Shown: positions 25,396 to 36,839, counted from the stretch's first letter. The stretch is DNA of 64,000 nt from Nocardioides sp. zg-1228 (GCF_017086465.1 NZ_CP070961.1:1116001-1180000); one strand, 5' to 3'. Notes: generated from the sequence alone by a model not told the origin. A program made the numbers and translations.

Positions 25396-26631
25396 GTGCG
25401 CGACGTGGACCAGCTCACGAAGCTCCAGGCCCGGCGCATCGCGCTGGCCGCGCAGGGCTTCACCGATCGCCCGCACGCCACGCCGTCCATGGCGACCCTC
25501 GAGCGCACGCTCGCGCGCACCGGCGTGCTCCAGGTCGACTCGGTCAACGTGCTCCAGCGCGCGCACTTCATGCCGCTCTACTCGCGGACGGGTCCCTACG
25601 ACGTCGAGCTGCTGCGTCGCGCGCAGACCCACACGGCGCGCCGGCCGCGCCGGCTCGTGGAGTACTGGGCGCACGTCCAGGCGCTGATGCCGGTCGAGTT
25701 GTGGCCGCTGATGCGCCACCGGATGGAGAAGTACCGCGGCGAGCGCGGCAAGTGGGGGTTCACCGCCGACCCGAGGCTCGAGCCGCGGGTGCTCGACGCC
25801 GTGCGCGAGCGCGGGCCGGTGACGGCGCGCGACCTCGAGGACGACCTCAGCACCGGGCCGCGCACCAGGGAGCACTGGGGCTGGAACTGGTCCGAGGCCC
25901 GCAAGGTCCTCGACTACCTCTACCTCGTGGGCGACGTCGCGGTGGCCGGTCGCAACAGCCAGTTCGAGGTGGTCTACGACCTTCCCGAGCGGGTGCTCCC
26001 CGCCGCCGTCCTCGCCGCGCCCACGCCGACCCCTCAGGAGGCGGTCACCGAGCTCGTCCGCAGGGCGGCCCGCTCCCACGGCGTGGCGAGCGCCGCGTGC
26101 CTGGCCGACTACTACCGCCTGCGGCTGCAGCCCGCGCCGGGGAAGGCCAGCGCGAAGGCCGCCGTCGACGAGCTCGTGGAGTCGGGCGAGCTGGTCCCGG
26201 TCGCGGTGCAGGGCTGGAAGCGCGCGGCCTACCTCCACCGCGACGCCCGGCTGCCGCGCCGCGTCGGTGCCCGGGCCCTCCTCAGCCCCTTCGACCCCGT
26301 GGTGTGGGAGCGCAGCAGGGCCGAGGCCCTGTTCGACTTCTTCTACCGCATCGAGATCTACGTGCCGGCGGAGAAGCGGATCCACGGCTACTACGTGCTG
26401 CCGTTCCTCCTCGGTGACCGCCTGGTCGCCCGTGTCGACCTCAAGGCCGACCGGGCGTCGGGGCGCCTGCTCGTCCCGGGCGCCTTCGCCGAGGCGTCCG
26501 CCCCGCCGGAGACGGCCGACGAGCTCGCGGGCGAGCTGCGCCGGCTGGCCGGGTGGCTGGGCCTGGACGACGTGATCGTGGGGGAGCGGGGCGCGCTGTC
26601 GCGTGCATTGGGAGCGGCGTTGTCGAGGTAG
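25396..26631 (+). CDS. Winged-helix DNA glycosylase-like protein (AlkX/YcaQ family, HTH_42)
   Basis: 411 residues of the HTH_42 family. E. coli YcaQ (AlkX) of this family is a glycosylase that unhooks DNA interstrand crosslinks. The catalytic Q-x-D motif is present as Q46-V47-D48 (TGVLQVDSVNV), followed by RAHFMPLYSRTGPYD. The rest carries the tandem winged-helix region and the C-terminal LLSPFDPVVWERSRAEALFDFFYRIEIYVPAEKRIHGYYVLPFL, which is typical. GTG 25396 is used; GTG 25405 (MDQLTKLQ) is an equally good start. The substrate in this organism is unknown; a repair role is inferred from the family. Confidence 0.8.
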   Translation: MRDVDQLTKLQARRIALAAQGFTDRPHATPSMATLERTLARTGVLQVDSVNVLQRAHFMPLYSRTGPYDVELLRRAQTHTARRPRRLVEYWAHVQALMPVELWPLMRHRMEKYRGERGKWGFTADPRLEPRVLDAVRERGPVTARDLEDDLSTGPRTREHWGWNWSEARKVLDYLYLVGDVAVAGRNSQFEVVYDLPERVLPAAVLAAPTPTPQEAVTELVRRAARSHGVASAACLADYYRLRLQPAPGKASAKAAVDELVESGELVPVAVQGWKRAAYLHRDARLPRRVGARALLSPFDPVVWERSRAEALFDFFYRIEIYVPAEKRIHGYYVLPFLLGDRLVARVDLKADRASGRLLVPGAFAEASAPPETADELAGELRRLAGWLGLDDVIVGERGALSRALGAALSR

Positions 26632-26638
26632 GTACAGT
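26608..26638 (+). promoter_or_regulatory. Candidate secA promoter
   Basis: TTGGGA (26608-26613) and TACAGT (26633-26638) are 19 nt apart. The -10 box ends 8 nt before the GTG start of secA, predicting a leaderless transcript. It overlaps the last codons of the upstream gene. Confidence 0.4.
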
Positions 26639-26646
26639 TACCACTC

Positions 26647-29493
<2,847 letters not shown>

Positions 29494-29502
29494 CGAGCGG
29501 GA

Positions 29503-30021
29503 TCAGCCGAGCTCGAGCGCGACGCACTGCCAGCGCTCGCGGACGACCTCGAACCGCGCGGCCACCGCGCGGGAGCGGCGGCCGTAGCGCACGTGCGCGC
29601 TCGCCTCGAGCGCGTCGCAGCGGATCAGGGCGGTGCGCACGCCGACCACGACGGGACGCGCGGGGTTGGGCGCGCGGACCCGACCCGGCGCGAGCCCGCC
29701 CGCCGCCGCCACGGTGCGGGCGCGTACGGACAGCGACTCCACCACCTCCGGCACCGCGTGGCGCAGGAGCTGGGTGACCGGCCGGTCGCCGGCGGCGATC
29801 TCCACGGCGGCCTGCAGGCAGCGGCCGACGAATGCGTCGACCTGCTCCCGCGAGGCCCGCTCCAGGTCGACGAGGTCGCTCGCGCGGGTGCTGCGCAGCC
29901 GGGGGCGCGGGGGAGCGGTGCGCGGGGTCAGGTCGAGCGCGAGCGCCCCCTGGACGCTGGCCCTGCCCGGGGCCGGTCGCAGGACGACGACCTCGGCGTC
30001 GGCGGTGTCGGGAGTGCTCAT
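29503..30021 (-). CDS. Rv3235-family (DUF6459) protein
   Basis: 172 residues, alanine/arginine-rich, matching the small actinobacterial family typified by Rv3235. A variable N terminus (~60 residues) precedes the conserved part: QVDAFVGRCLQAAVEIAAGDRPVTQLLRHAVPEVVESL, then GVRTALIRCDALEASAHVRYGRRSRAVAARFEVVRERWQCVALELG. Its function is unknown. Its ATG overlaps the stop of the LysM gene by four nt (ATGA), so the two are cotranslated. The family usually lies close to secA. Confidence 0.8.
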   Translation of the reverse strand: MSTPDTADAEVVVLRPAPGRASVQGALALDLTPRTAPPRPRLRSTRASDLVDLERASREQVDAFVGRCLQAAVEIAAGDRPVTQLLRHAVPEVVESLSVRARTVAAAGGLAPGRVRAPNPARPVVVGVRTALIRCDALEASAHVRYGRRSRAVAARFEVVRERWQCVALELG

Positions 30022-30716
30022 CGTCGTTCTCCGTCCGTGTCGGTGTCGGTGCCCGTGGGGATGTCGGTCTGGGGGTGGCTGGCTGGCAGGCGGAGCGCCT
30101 GGCCGGGATGGATCAGGTCGGGGTCGTCGCCGACCACGGCGCGGTTGTGGTGCCAGATGGCGCGCCACCGGGTCTCCGTGTCGGAGCCGGGCGCGGGGTG
30201 CGCCCGCGCGATCGACCACAGGGAGTCGCCCGCCCGCACGACGTAGTCCTCCTCGCCCACCGGGCGGCCCGCGCGGGAGGTGGCCGCGGGCGCCGCGCGA
30301 TGCGCGCCGGAGCGCGCGACCACGGCGGGCGTGACGGCCCGCTCGGGGAGCCGGAGCCCGGCGAGCACCTCGGCGCCGTCGCCTGCCGCGGCCTGGGCGG
30401 GAAGTGCCCCGCCGGCCACCACGGCCACGCCGCAGGCGGCGAGCACCAGACGGCGCACGGCCCCACCACCCGTCGGGACCGAGCCCCTCGCGAGCGCGGC
30501 CACCGTCACCGACGTCACCACCCAGAGCCAGGCCAGCGCCGCGGCCAGCGCCGTGGCGCACCCGGCGACCACGACGTCGGCGGTGCGGTCGGCGGCGGTC
30601 GAGCCCTGCCCCGCCTCGTGCCAGGCGGCGGGCAGCGACCATGCCGCCGAGGCGGCGGCCGCGCTCACCCCCAGCCACACGGCGCTCAACCGGCCTGTAT
30701 GCATCCCCCGAGACAT
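30018..30716 (-). CDS. Membrane protein with LysM domain
   Basis: 232 residues. Two or three hydrophobic segments (about 13-30, 50-75 and 88-108) precede a LysM peptidoglycan-binding domain of about 50 residues (EEDYVVRAGDSLWSIARAHPAPGSDTETRWRAIWHHNRAVVGDDPDLIHPGQALRLP). It is probably anchored in the membrane with LysM facing the wall. The ATG at 30716 is chosen: AAAGGG lies five nt upstream, while an earlier in-frame ATG at 30749 falls within the promoter. It is the first gene of a two-gene operon with the Rv3235-type gene. Confidence 0.82.
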   Translation of the reverse strand: MSRGMHTGRLSAVWLGVSAAAASAAWSLPAAWHEAGQGSTAADRTADVVVAGCATALAAALAWLWVVTSVTVAALARGSVPTGGGAVRRLVLAACGVAVVAGGALPAQAAAGDGAEVLAGLRLPERAVTPAVVARSGAHRAAPAATSRAGRPVGEEDYVVRAGDSLWSIARAHPAPGSDTETRWRAIWHHNRAVVGDDPDLIHPGQALRLPASHPQTDIPTGTDTDTDGERR

Positions 30717-30747
30717 CGCAACCCTTTCGTTTGCGTGTGTTTGATTC

Positions 30748-30776
30748 ATTCAACGTCTGGATGCGACCGTCGTCAA
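30748..30776 (-). promoter_or_regulatory. Candidate promoter for the LysM operon
   Basis: Reading the minus strand, TTGACG (30776-30771) and TTGAAT (30753-30748) are separated by 17 nt, placing the start near 30741 and a short leader before ATG 30716. The segment 30720-30780 is the most AT-rich stretch nearby. Confidence 0.5.
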
Positions 30777-30815
30777 CGGCTGTTCCACAGGGCCGCGCCG
30801 CCCTAGGCTGCGGTC

Positions 30816-31352
30816 ATGTCCTGGGAGCACGAGCTGTTCGCGCTGCTCGACGACCTCGAGGGGCAGGCGGCCGCGGCGTGGGAGGCCGACCGCGAGGCCG
30901 AGCTCGCCGACCGGGCCCGCACCGAGTACGGCGCCGTCACCCTCGCCAGTCGACTCATGGCCTCGCGCGGACACGACGTCGCGCTCGTCCTGCCCCACCT
31001 CGGGCGGCTGGAGGGCAGGCTGTCCCGGGTGGCGGAGGACTGGTGCCTGCTGGGCGCGGCGGGGCAGGACTGGATCGTGCCGCTGCGCGCCGTCACCGCG
31101 GTGCAGGGCGCGAGCGGGCGCTCGGTGCCCGAGGTGGCGTGGTCGCCGGTCGACCGGCTCGGCCTGCGCGCGGCCCTGCGCCGCGTGGCCGACGCGGGTG
31201 AGCGGTGCGTGGTGCACCTCGTCGACGGCACCCGCCACGAGGCGCACGTCGAGCGCGTCGGCGCCGACTTCGTGGAGTGCCGCGACCCGGCCGGTCGGGC
31301 CGTGCTGGTCCCCTACGCAGGGCTGGTGGCCGTGCAGAGCCGAGAGGACTGA
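30816..31352 (+). CDS. Conserved actinobacterial protein of unknown function
   Basis: 178 residues, not assigned to a named family. MSWEHELFALLDDLEGQAAAAWEADREAELADRARTEYGAVTLASRLMAS is helical and acidic. The C-terminal half is strand-rich (GRLSRVAEDWCLLGAAGQDWIVPLRAVTAVQG and VVHLVDGTRHEAHVERVGADFVECRDPAGRAVLVPYAGLVAVQS), resembling two SH3-like barrels. No signal peptide or membrane segment. TAGGCT at 30804-30809 lies six nt before the ATG (leaderless). It converges on tatB with a 14-nt gap. Confidence 0.65.
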   Translation: MSWEHELFALLDDLEGQAAAAWEADREAELADRARTEYGAVTLASRLMASRGHDVALVLPHLGRLEGRLSRVAEDWCLLGAAGQDWIVPLRAVTAVQGASGRSVPEVAWSPVDRLGLRAALRRVADAGERCVVHLVDGTRHEAHVERVGADFVECRDPAGRAVLVPYAGLVAVQSRED

Positions 31353-31366
31353 GCCGGGGTCAGGGG

Positions 31367-31696
31367 TCAGGTGGCCTCGACGTCGTAGGGCGGCACCTGG
31401 CCCTCGGGGAGCGAGGCCTGCCGGGCGGACCGGGCCTCCTCGCGGTCGACCTCCGCCATCGCCTCGGTGATGTGCTTGCGCACGATCGAGCGCGGGTCGA
31501 GGTCGCGCAGCTCCAGGTCGGCGTACTCGGGGCCGAGCTCGCTGCGCAGCTCGTCACGGGCGTTGGTGGCGAGCCCGCGGGCCCGGTGGAGCAGCTGGGC
31601 GGCCTGCCGCGCGAGGTCGGGCAGCTTGTCGGGACCCAGCACGATGACCGCCACGAGGGCAATCACGGCCAGCTCGAGCAGCCCGACGTCGAACAT
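31367..31696 (-). CDS. tatB: Twin-arginine translocase subunit TatB
   Basis: 109 residues. An N-terminal transmembrane helix (MFDVGLLELAVIALVAVIVLGP) with the Glu/Gly-Pro hinge is followed by an amphipathic helix (DKLPDLARQAAQLLHRARGLATNARDELRSELGPEY) and a charged tail, the layout of TatB. TatB helps receive folded Tat substrates with TatC. No tatA or tatC is nearby; in mycobacteria tatB (Rv1224) is likewise separate and lies close to mrp (Rv1229c), as here. It lies 27 nt downstream of the mrp gene on the same strand. Confidence 0.88.
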   Translation of the reverse strand: MFDVGLLELAVIALVAVIVLGPDKLPDLARQAAQLLHRARGLATNARDELRSELGPEYADLELRDLDPRSIVRKHITEAMAEVDREEARSARQASLPEGQVPPYDVEAT

Positions 31697-31723
31697 GCCC
31701 CAGAACCTACTGCCTGGCCCCGG

Positions 31724-32884
31724 TCAGAACTTGCTGGACGGGGTCAGCCCGAGCTGCATGCCCGCGAGACCGCGGCCGCGACCGGACAGGGTCTCGGCGA
31801 CCCGGGTGAGCTCGCGCGCGGCCGGGGCGGTCGGGTCGGCCTCCACGATGGGCTTGCCGACGTCGCCGCCCTCGCGCAGCGAGATGTCGAGCGGGATCTG
31901 GGCCAGCACCGGCACGTCGTAGCCGAACCGCTCCGAGAGGGTCCGGGCGACCCGGGCGCCACCGCCGCTGCCGAAGACCTCGAGGCGGTGGTCGTCGTCG
32001 GCCGGGCAGTGCGGGCAGGGGAGGTAGCTCATGTTCTCGACGACGCCGACGACCCGCTGGTGCATCATCGAGGCCATCGTGCCGGCACGCTCGGCGACCT
32101 CGGCGGCCGCCTCCTGCGGGGTGGTGACGACGACGACCTCGGCGTTGGGCAGGTGCTGGCCGAGCGAGATGGCCACGTCGCCGGTGCCGGGCGGCAGGTC
32201 GAGGAGCAGGGCGTCGAGGTCGCCCCAGTAGACGTCGGCGAGCATCTGCACGAGCGCGCGGTCGAGCATCGGCCCACGCCAGGCCACGACCTGGTCGCGG
32301 CGCGGCTTGAGCATGCCGATCGAGATCACCGAGACCCCGGACGGCGTCGGCACCGGCATGATCAGGTCGTCGACCTGCGTCGGGCGGGCGTCGGCGATGC
32401 CGAGCATCGCCGGCACCGAGTGGCCGTAGATGTCGGCGTCGACGACGCCGACCTTGAGGCCCTGGGCCGCCATCGCCAGCGCGAGGTTGACCGTGACGGA
32501 CGACTTGCCGACGCCGCCCTTGCCGCTGGCGATCGCGTAGACCTTGGTCAGCGAGCCGGGCTGGGCGAAGGGGATCTCGCGCTGGGCGCGGCCGTCGCTG
32601 AGGATCTCCTTGAGGCCGGCGCGCTGCTCGGCGCTCATCACGCCCAGGGTGAGGTCGACCGAGGCGACGCCCGGGACCTTGGTCACCGCCGCGGTGACGT
32701 CGCGGTTGATGGTGTCCTTGAGCGGGCAGCCGGCCACCGTCAGCAGCACGTGGACCGCGACCGAGCCGTCCTCGGCGACCGCGACGGAGTCGACCATCCC
32801 CAGGTCGGTGATGGGGCGCTTGATCTCCGGGTCGTTGACGGTCGCCAGGGCGTCCATCACCTGCTGCTGCGTGGGGGTGCTCAT
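31724..32884 (-). CDS. mrp: Mrp/NBP35-family iron-sulfur carrier ATPase
   Basis: 386 residues. An N-terminal MIP18/DUF59 domain (1-80) with GC53P precedes a P-loop ATPase with deviant Walker A GKGGVGKS (121-128), DADIYGHS, DLPPGTGD and a C-terminal CPHC motif that bridges an Fe-S cluster between subunits. ApbC/Mrp proteins assemble and transfer 4Fe-4S clusters. WhiB, encoded in this window, needs such a cluster, but a direct link is not implied. It lies between the DUF1003 gene and tatB, matching the Rv1224-Rv1232 neighbourhood. Confidence 0.92.
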   Translation of the reverse strand: MSTPTQQQVMDALATVNDPEIKRPITDLGMVDSVAVAEDGSVAVHVLLTVAGCPLKDTINRDVTAAVTKVPGVASVDLTLGVMSAEQRAGLKEILSDGRAQREIPFAQPGSLTKVYAIASGKGGVGKSSVTVNLALAMAAQGLKVGVVDADIYGHSVPAMLGIADARPTQVDDLIMPVPTPSGVSVISIGMLKPRRDQVVAWRGPMLDRALVQMLADVYWGDLDALLLDLPPGTGDVAISLGQHLPNAEVVVVTTPQEAAAEVAERAGTMASMMHQRVVGVVENMSYLPCPHCPADDDHRLEVFGSGGGARVARTLSERFGYDVPVLAQIPLDISLREGGDVGKPIVEADPTAPAARELTRVAETLSGRGRGLAGMQLGLTPSSKF

Positions 32885-32915
32885 GATGCAGAAGTCTACG
32901 AGCCGCCCCGTGACC

Positions 32916-33428
32916 TCACGGTCCCGGCTCGTCGCCGGGTGCCCGGCGGGACAGGTCCTCGATGTCGCCCATCAGCCCGCGCAGCTCCGAGCGGAGGAAG
33001 TCGCGGGTGGCGACCTCCCCGACGGCCATGCGCAGCGACGCCACCTCGCGGGCCAGGAACTCCATGTCGGCCTGCGACTGGGCGTTGACCCGGCGGTCCT
33101 GCTCGGCGAGCACCTTGTCGCGGTTCTCCTGGCGGTTCTGGGCGAGCAGGATCAGCGGCGCGGCGTACGACGCCTGCAGGCTGAGCATCAGCGTCAGGAA
33201 GATGAACGGGAACTCGTCGAAGCGCAGGTCGGTGGGCGCGAGGGTGTTCCACGCGAGCCAGGCGGCGACGAACATCGTCATCCACAGCAGGAACTTCGCG
33301 GTGCCCATGTAGCGCGCGAACGACTCGGCGAAGACACCGAACGCGTCGGCGTCCACCGTGGGCCGGCGCACCAGCGGGCGTCGCGTCTCGCGGGGCGTGT
33401 CGAGCCGCGGGCGACGGTCTGCGCTCAT
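32916..33428 (-). CDS. DUF1003 membrane protein
   Basis: 170 residues. Two transmembrane helices (FLLWMTMFVAAWLAWNTL and FIFLTLMLSLQASYAAPLILLAQNRQENRDK) belong to DUF1003, followed by a coiled-coil-prone tail (QDRRVNAQSQADMEFLAREVASLRMAVGEVATRDFLRSELRGL). The function is unknown. Its ATG overlaps the stop of the upstream MgtE-N/CBS gene by four nt (ATGA), so the products are likely made together. DUF1003 could be the membrane partner of that soluble CBS protein (inference). Confidence 0.85.
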   Translation of the reverse strand: MSADRRPRLDTPRETRRPLVRRPTVDADAFGVFAESFARYMGTAKFLLWMTMFVAAWLAWNTLAPTDLRFDEFPFIFLTLMLSLQASYAAPLILLAQNRQENRDKVLAEQDRRVNAQSQADMEFLAREVASLRMAVGEVATRDFLRSELRGLMGDIEDLSRRAPGDEPGP

Positions 33429-34693
33429 CGGGCACCTCCGGCGATGGGCCCGGGCCGCGGGGCACGGTCGCGCCAGCCCTCGGGCAGCATGTGGTCGAGC
33501 AGGTCGTCGACCGTCACCGCCCCGATCAGCCGCCCCTCGTCGTCGACGACCGGCGCGGCGACCAGGTTGTAGGTGGCCAGGTGGGCGGCCACCTCGTCGA
33601 GGGAGGCGTCGGGGCGCAGCGGGTCCATCGACTCGTCCAGCGCCGCCGCGACCAGGGTCGACGGCGGCTCGCGCAGCAGCCGCTGGATGTGCGCGGCGCC
33701 GAGGAGGCGCCCGGTGGGCGTCTCGAGCGGCTGGCGGCACACGTAGACGAGCGCGGCGAGGGCCGGGGTGAGCTCGGGGTTGCGCACCTGGGCGAGGGCG
33801 TCGGCGATGGTCGCGTCGGGGGAGAGGATCACCGGCTCGGGGGTCATCATCGCGCCGGCGGTGTCGTCCTCGTAGGACATCAGCCGCCGCACGTCCTCGG
33901 CCTCGTCGGGCTCCATCAGTCCCAGCAGGGTCGCCGCGATCTCGGGCCTGAGGTCGGCGATGAGGTCGGCGGCGTCGTCGGCCGACATCTCCTGGAGCAC
34001 GTCGGCGGCGCGCTCGGAGTCGAGGTGCTCGAGGATCTCCACCTGGTCCTCGTCGGGCAGCTCCTCGAGCACGTCGGCGAGGCGCTCGTCGCCGAGCGCC
34101 GCCACCACGGCCGTCCGCCGCTCCGGCGGGAGGTCGTGGATCACGTTGGCCGCGTCGGCCGGTCGCATGTCGTTGAGCGCCGCGATCAGGTGGGTGGCGC
34201 CCTGGGTCGGCTCCTGCCGGGTCAGCCCGGTGACGTCGCGCCACTCCACGACATGGGTCTGCCCCCGGCGCCGGAACCCCCTGCTGGGCTCCTGCACCGC
34301 GACCCGGGAGAGCACCCAGTCGCGGTTGCGCGCCTGCTCCATCGCGACGTCGTAGACCACGCCCGTCACGCCCGACTCCTTGATGGTCACGGTGCGGTCG
34401 AGCATCTGGCCCACCACGAGGGTCTCGGTGGACCGCTGCTCGAAGCGCCGCATGTTGAGCAGCCCCGTGGTGTGCACCTGACCGCTGTCGATGGCGGTGA
34501 TGCGGGTCATCGGCACGAAGATCCGGCGTCGGCCGAACACCTCGGCGACCATGCCGAGGACGCGCGGCTGGCTCGTCTCGGTGCGGAGCGCGACCACCAG
34601 GTCGCGCACCTTGGCCACCTGGTCGCCCTGCGGGTCGAAGATCGGCAGCCCGACGAGCCGGGCCACGAAGACGCGGGTCGGGGTGGTGCTCAC
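33425..34693 (-). CDS. PRC-barrel/MgtE-N/CBS-domain protein without a channel domain
   Basis: 422 residues in the order PRC-barrel-like repeats (about 1-150: LVGLPIFDPQGDQVAKVRDLVVALR), MgtE N-terminal superhelix (about 165-270: LNDMRPADAANVIHDLPPERRTAVVAAL and LPDEDQVEILEHLDSERAADVLQEM) and a CBS pair (about 280-405). True MgtE magnesium channels carry a C-terminal five-helix membrane domain; here the protein stops after CBS. It is the Rv1232c type and may sense Mg2+ or nucleotides for a partner. TACGGT seven nt before the GTG supports this start as leaderless. Confidence 0.85.
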   Translation of the reverse strand: MSTTPTRVFVARLVGLPIFDPQGDQVAKVRDLVVALRTETSQPRVLGMVAEVFGRRRIFVPMTRITAIDSGQVHTTGLLNMRRFEQRSTETLVVGQMLDRTVTIKESGVTGVVYDVAMEQARNRDWVLSRVAVQEPSRGFRRRGQTHVVEWRDVTGLTRQEPTQGATHLIAALNDMRPADAANVIHDLPPERRTAVVAALGDERLADVLEELPDEDQVEILEHLDSERAADVLQEMSADDAADLIADLRPEIAATLLGLMEPDEAEDVRRLMSYEDDTAGAMMTPEPVILSPDATIADALAQVRNPELTPALAALVYVCRQPLETPTGRLLGAAHIQRLLREPPSTLVAAALDESMDPLRPDASLDEVAAHLATYNLVAAPVVDDEGRLIGAVTVDDLLDHMLPEGWRDRAPRPGPIAGGAR

Positions 34694-34700
34694 GCCCGCC

Positions 34701-34759
34701 ACCGTAGCGTGCCGCGTCCTCCGCGAACCGCTGTCCGCGCCGGGGGGTTGGTGTACGCT
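34701..34759. promoter_or_regulatory. Divergent promoter region, MgtE-N gene and EEP gene
   Basis: Minus strand: TACGGT (34706-34701) ends seven nt before the GTG at 34693. Plus strand: TACGCT (34754-34759) would start a roughly 120-nt leader for the EEP-fusion gene. That leader contains a GCACGC-GAT-GCGTGC hairpin (34807-34821). No clear -35 boxes. Confidence 0.35.
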
Positions 34760-34886
34760 GAAGTCGCACGAGTCACTTCCGTCACATCGACCGGGGCCCG
34801 GGCCAAGCACGCGATGCGTGCGGTGAGGGGTCGCGGTCGGGTCACCTCGACGACGCCACTTCCCCGACATCTGTGAGGCCCGTTCC

Positions 34887-36839
34887 ATGTCCGGTTTCCT
34901 GTCCGGCACGACCGCTCCCGCGCGCACCTCCTCCGCCCGAAGCCCCCGAAGCCCCCGAAGCCTGCGTCGCCTCTGCGTCGGCGGGCTCGCCCTCGCGACC
35001 GCGCTGCTGGTGGCCCCGGCCGCCACCGACGGCCCCGCGACGGCCCGCGCGGCCGAGCCGGCCGCGACGCCGGTGGCCGCGCGCGCGCTCGACACCGCCC
35101 AGACCACGCCGGCCACCTCGTTCCGGGTGGGCAACTTCAACGTCCTCGGCGCCGACCACACCGCTCCCGGCGGCAAGCGCAAGGGCTGGGAGTCCGGCGT
35201 GGTGCGGATGGACCGGGTGGTCGGCCTCCTGCAGGAGAACCTGCTCGACGTGGTGGGCTTCCAGGAGTTCCAGCCGCCGCAGGCGCTGCGCTTCCAGGAG
35301 CTGATGGGCACCTCGTGGCAGACCTACCCGGGCATCGACAACCCGGCCGGGCCGTCGGTGAACTCGATCGGCTGGCGCACCGACGTGTGGACCCTCCTCG
35401 AGGCCCGCACCATCCCGATCCCCTACTTCGACGGCGTGCCGAGCCGGATGCCGGCCGTGCTGCTCCAGAACATCGACACCGGGCGCCGGGTGTGGTTCTT
35501 CAACACCCACAACCCCGCCGACACCCGTGGGCCCGCCCAGGCGTGGCGCAACACCGGCTTCGCGATGGAGGTGGCGCTCGCCAACGAGCTGCGCGCCGCC
35601 TACCCCGACGCCCCCTTCATCTCCCTCGGCGACAAGAACGAGCGCGGCAGCGACTACTACTGCGCCGTGGCCCCTGGTGCGGACATGTGGTCCGCCAGCG
35701 GTGGCTACGTCGACGGCAGCACGTGCCAGCCCCCCAGCGGCGGTGCGATCGACTGGATCATGGGCACCAAGGACGTGTTCTTCAACAGCTACACCCGCGT
35801 GTGGAACGACTACGTCTCCCGCACCAGCGACCACCCGCTCTACTACGCCAATGCGGTCGTCCCCGCCTCGGCGCCCGTCGGCGTCGACCACGTCGTGGTC
35901 GTGGCCGTGCCCGGCCTGACCTCGAACGCGGTACGCGGCACGAGCGCCCCCGGGGAGGCCTCGCGGATGGCCACCAACGGCGCGTCGACCACCAATGCGC
36001 GCACGGCGACCGAGAACACCGGGCCCGACGCCAACCTGATGTCGCTGCTCAGCGGCCGACGCGTCTTCCCCAAGGCGGGCGGCCACGGCGTCGGTGCCAC
36101 GAAGAAGCTGCCCTCGACGGTGCACGACTCGGCCGGGCAGTACGTCTCGAGCGTCTTCGACCTCGCGCACAACAACTCCGCCCGCACGATGTTCGCCTCG
36201 AGCCGTCAGGAGACCGGGCTCGTGCTGCGCAGCTGGAACCGCAAGACGGGCGGCAAGGACCCCTACGGCGTCGACGACGGCCCGGCGAAGATCGACCGGT
36301 TCAAGATCATGCGTGACGACTCGCGCAGCGTCGGCTGGTGGCGCGACACCATCGCGCGCAAGCCCGCCCAGCTGAGCGTGATCGAGCTGTCGGGCGTGCT
36401 CGACGCCGGTCTCGACGGCGGCTTCCGGGGCAAGGACTACGAGAAGGCGGTGCGCAAGGCCTTCCAGCGCGTGGCGAGCATCCGTCGCAGCATCGCCAAG
36501 TCGCCGACCATGGGTGGCACGACGCTGCTGGTCGTCACCGGCACCGGCGGCGCGCAGAAGGCGCGTGGCTCCTCCCGCACCTGGGCGCAGAGCTACCGCG
36601 TGCCCATGTGGGTGACCGGCCCGGGTGTCCCGGCCGGCAGCGACCTCTACGGGCTCAACCCGTCGGCCACCTCCCCCGGCAAGCAGCAGGTCGGCTACTC
36701 CGGCGCCCAGCCGATCCGGGTCGGCGACCTCACCAACCTCGTCACGCGCGCCCTCGGCGTGCCGCCGGTGCCGGGCTCGACGATGAACACCGAGCAGCGC
36801 TTCCAGGCCTTCGACCCGCTGCTGGTGCCGGGGTCCTGA
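34887..36839 (+). CDS. Secreted EEP-nuclease-fold protein fused to alkaline-phosphatase-like domain
   Basis: 650 residues. A signal peptide (~1-52) precedes an endonuclease/exonuclease/phosphatase domain (~76-325) with catalytic signatures intact: FRVGNFNVLG, VVGFQEFQ, FFNTHNPAD, SLGDKNERG and TSDHPLYYA. The C-terminal ~315 residues resemble the alkaline-phosphatase/type I phosphodiesterase fold (VVVVAVPGLTSNAV, ASTTNARTATENTG, MSLLSGRRVFPKAGGHGV, STVHDSAGQYVSSVFDL). Several expected metal ligands are replaced (VDG-type Asp by Pro; ADHGG-type site reads VTGTGGA), so this half may be inactive. The substrate is unknown: nucleic acid, phospholipid or wall phosphodiester. A homologous EEP gene follows directly. 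Confidence 0.78.
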   Translation: MSGFLSGTTAPARTSSARSPRSPRSLRRLCVGGLALATALLVAPAATDGPATARAAEPAATPVAARALDTAQTTPATSFRVGNFNVLGADHTAPGGKRKGWESGVVRMDRVVGLLQENLLDVVGFQEFQPPQALRFQELMGTSWQTYPGIDNPAGPSVNSIGWRTDVWTLLEARTIPIPYFDGVPSRMPAVLLQNIDTGRRVWFFNTHNPADTRGPAQAWRNTGFAMEVALANELRAAYPDAPFISLGDKNERGSDYYCAVAPGADMWSASGGYVDGSTCQPPSGGAIDWIMGTKDVFFNSYTRVWNDYVSRTSDHPLYYANAVVPASAPVGVDHVVVVAVPGLTSNAVRGTSAPGEASRMATNGASTTNARTATENTGPDANLMSLLSGRRVFPKAGGHGVGATKKLPSTVHDSAGQYVSSVFDLAHNNSARTMFASSRQETGLVLRSWNRKTGGKDPYGVDDGPAKIDRFKIMRDDSRSVGWWRDTIARKPAQLSVIELSGVLDAGLDGGFRGKDYEKAVRKAFQRVASIRRSIAKSPTMGGTTLLVVTGTGGAQKARGSSRTWAQSYRVPMWVTGPGVPAGSDLYGLNPSATSPGKQQVGYSGAQPIRVGDLTNLVTRALGVPPVPGSTMNTEQRFQAFDPLLVPGS

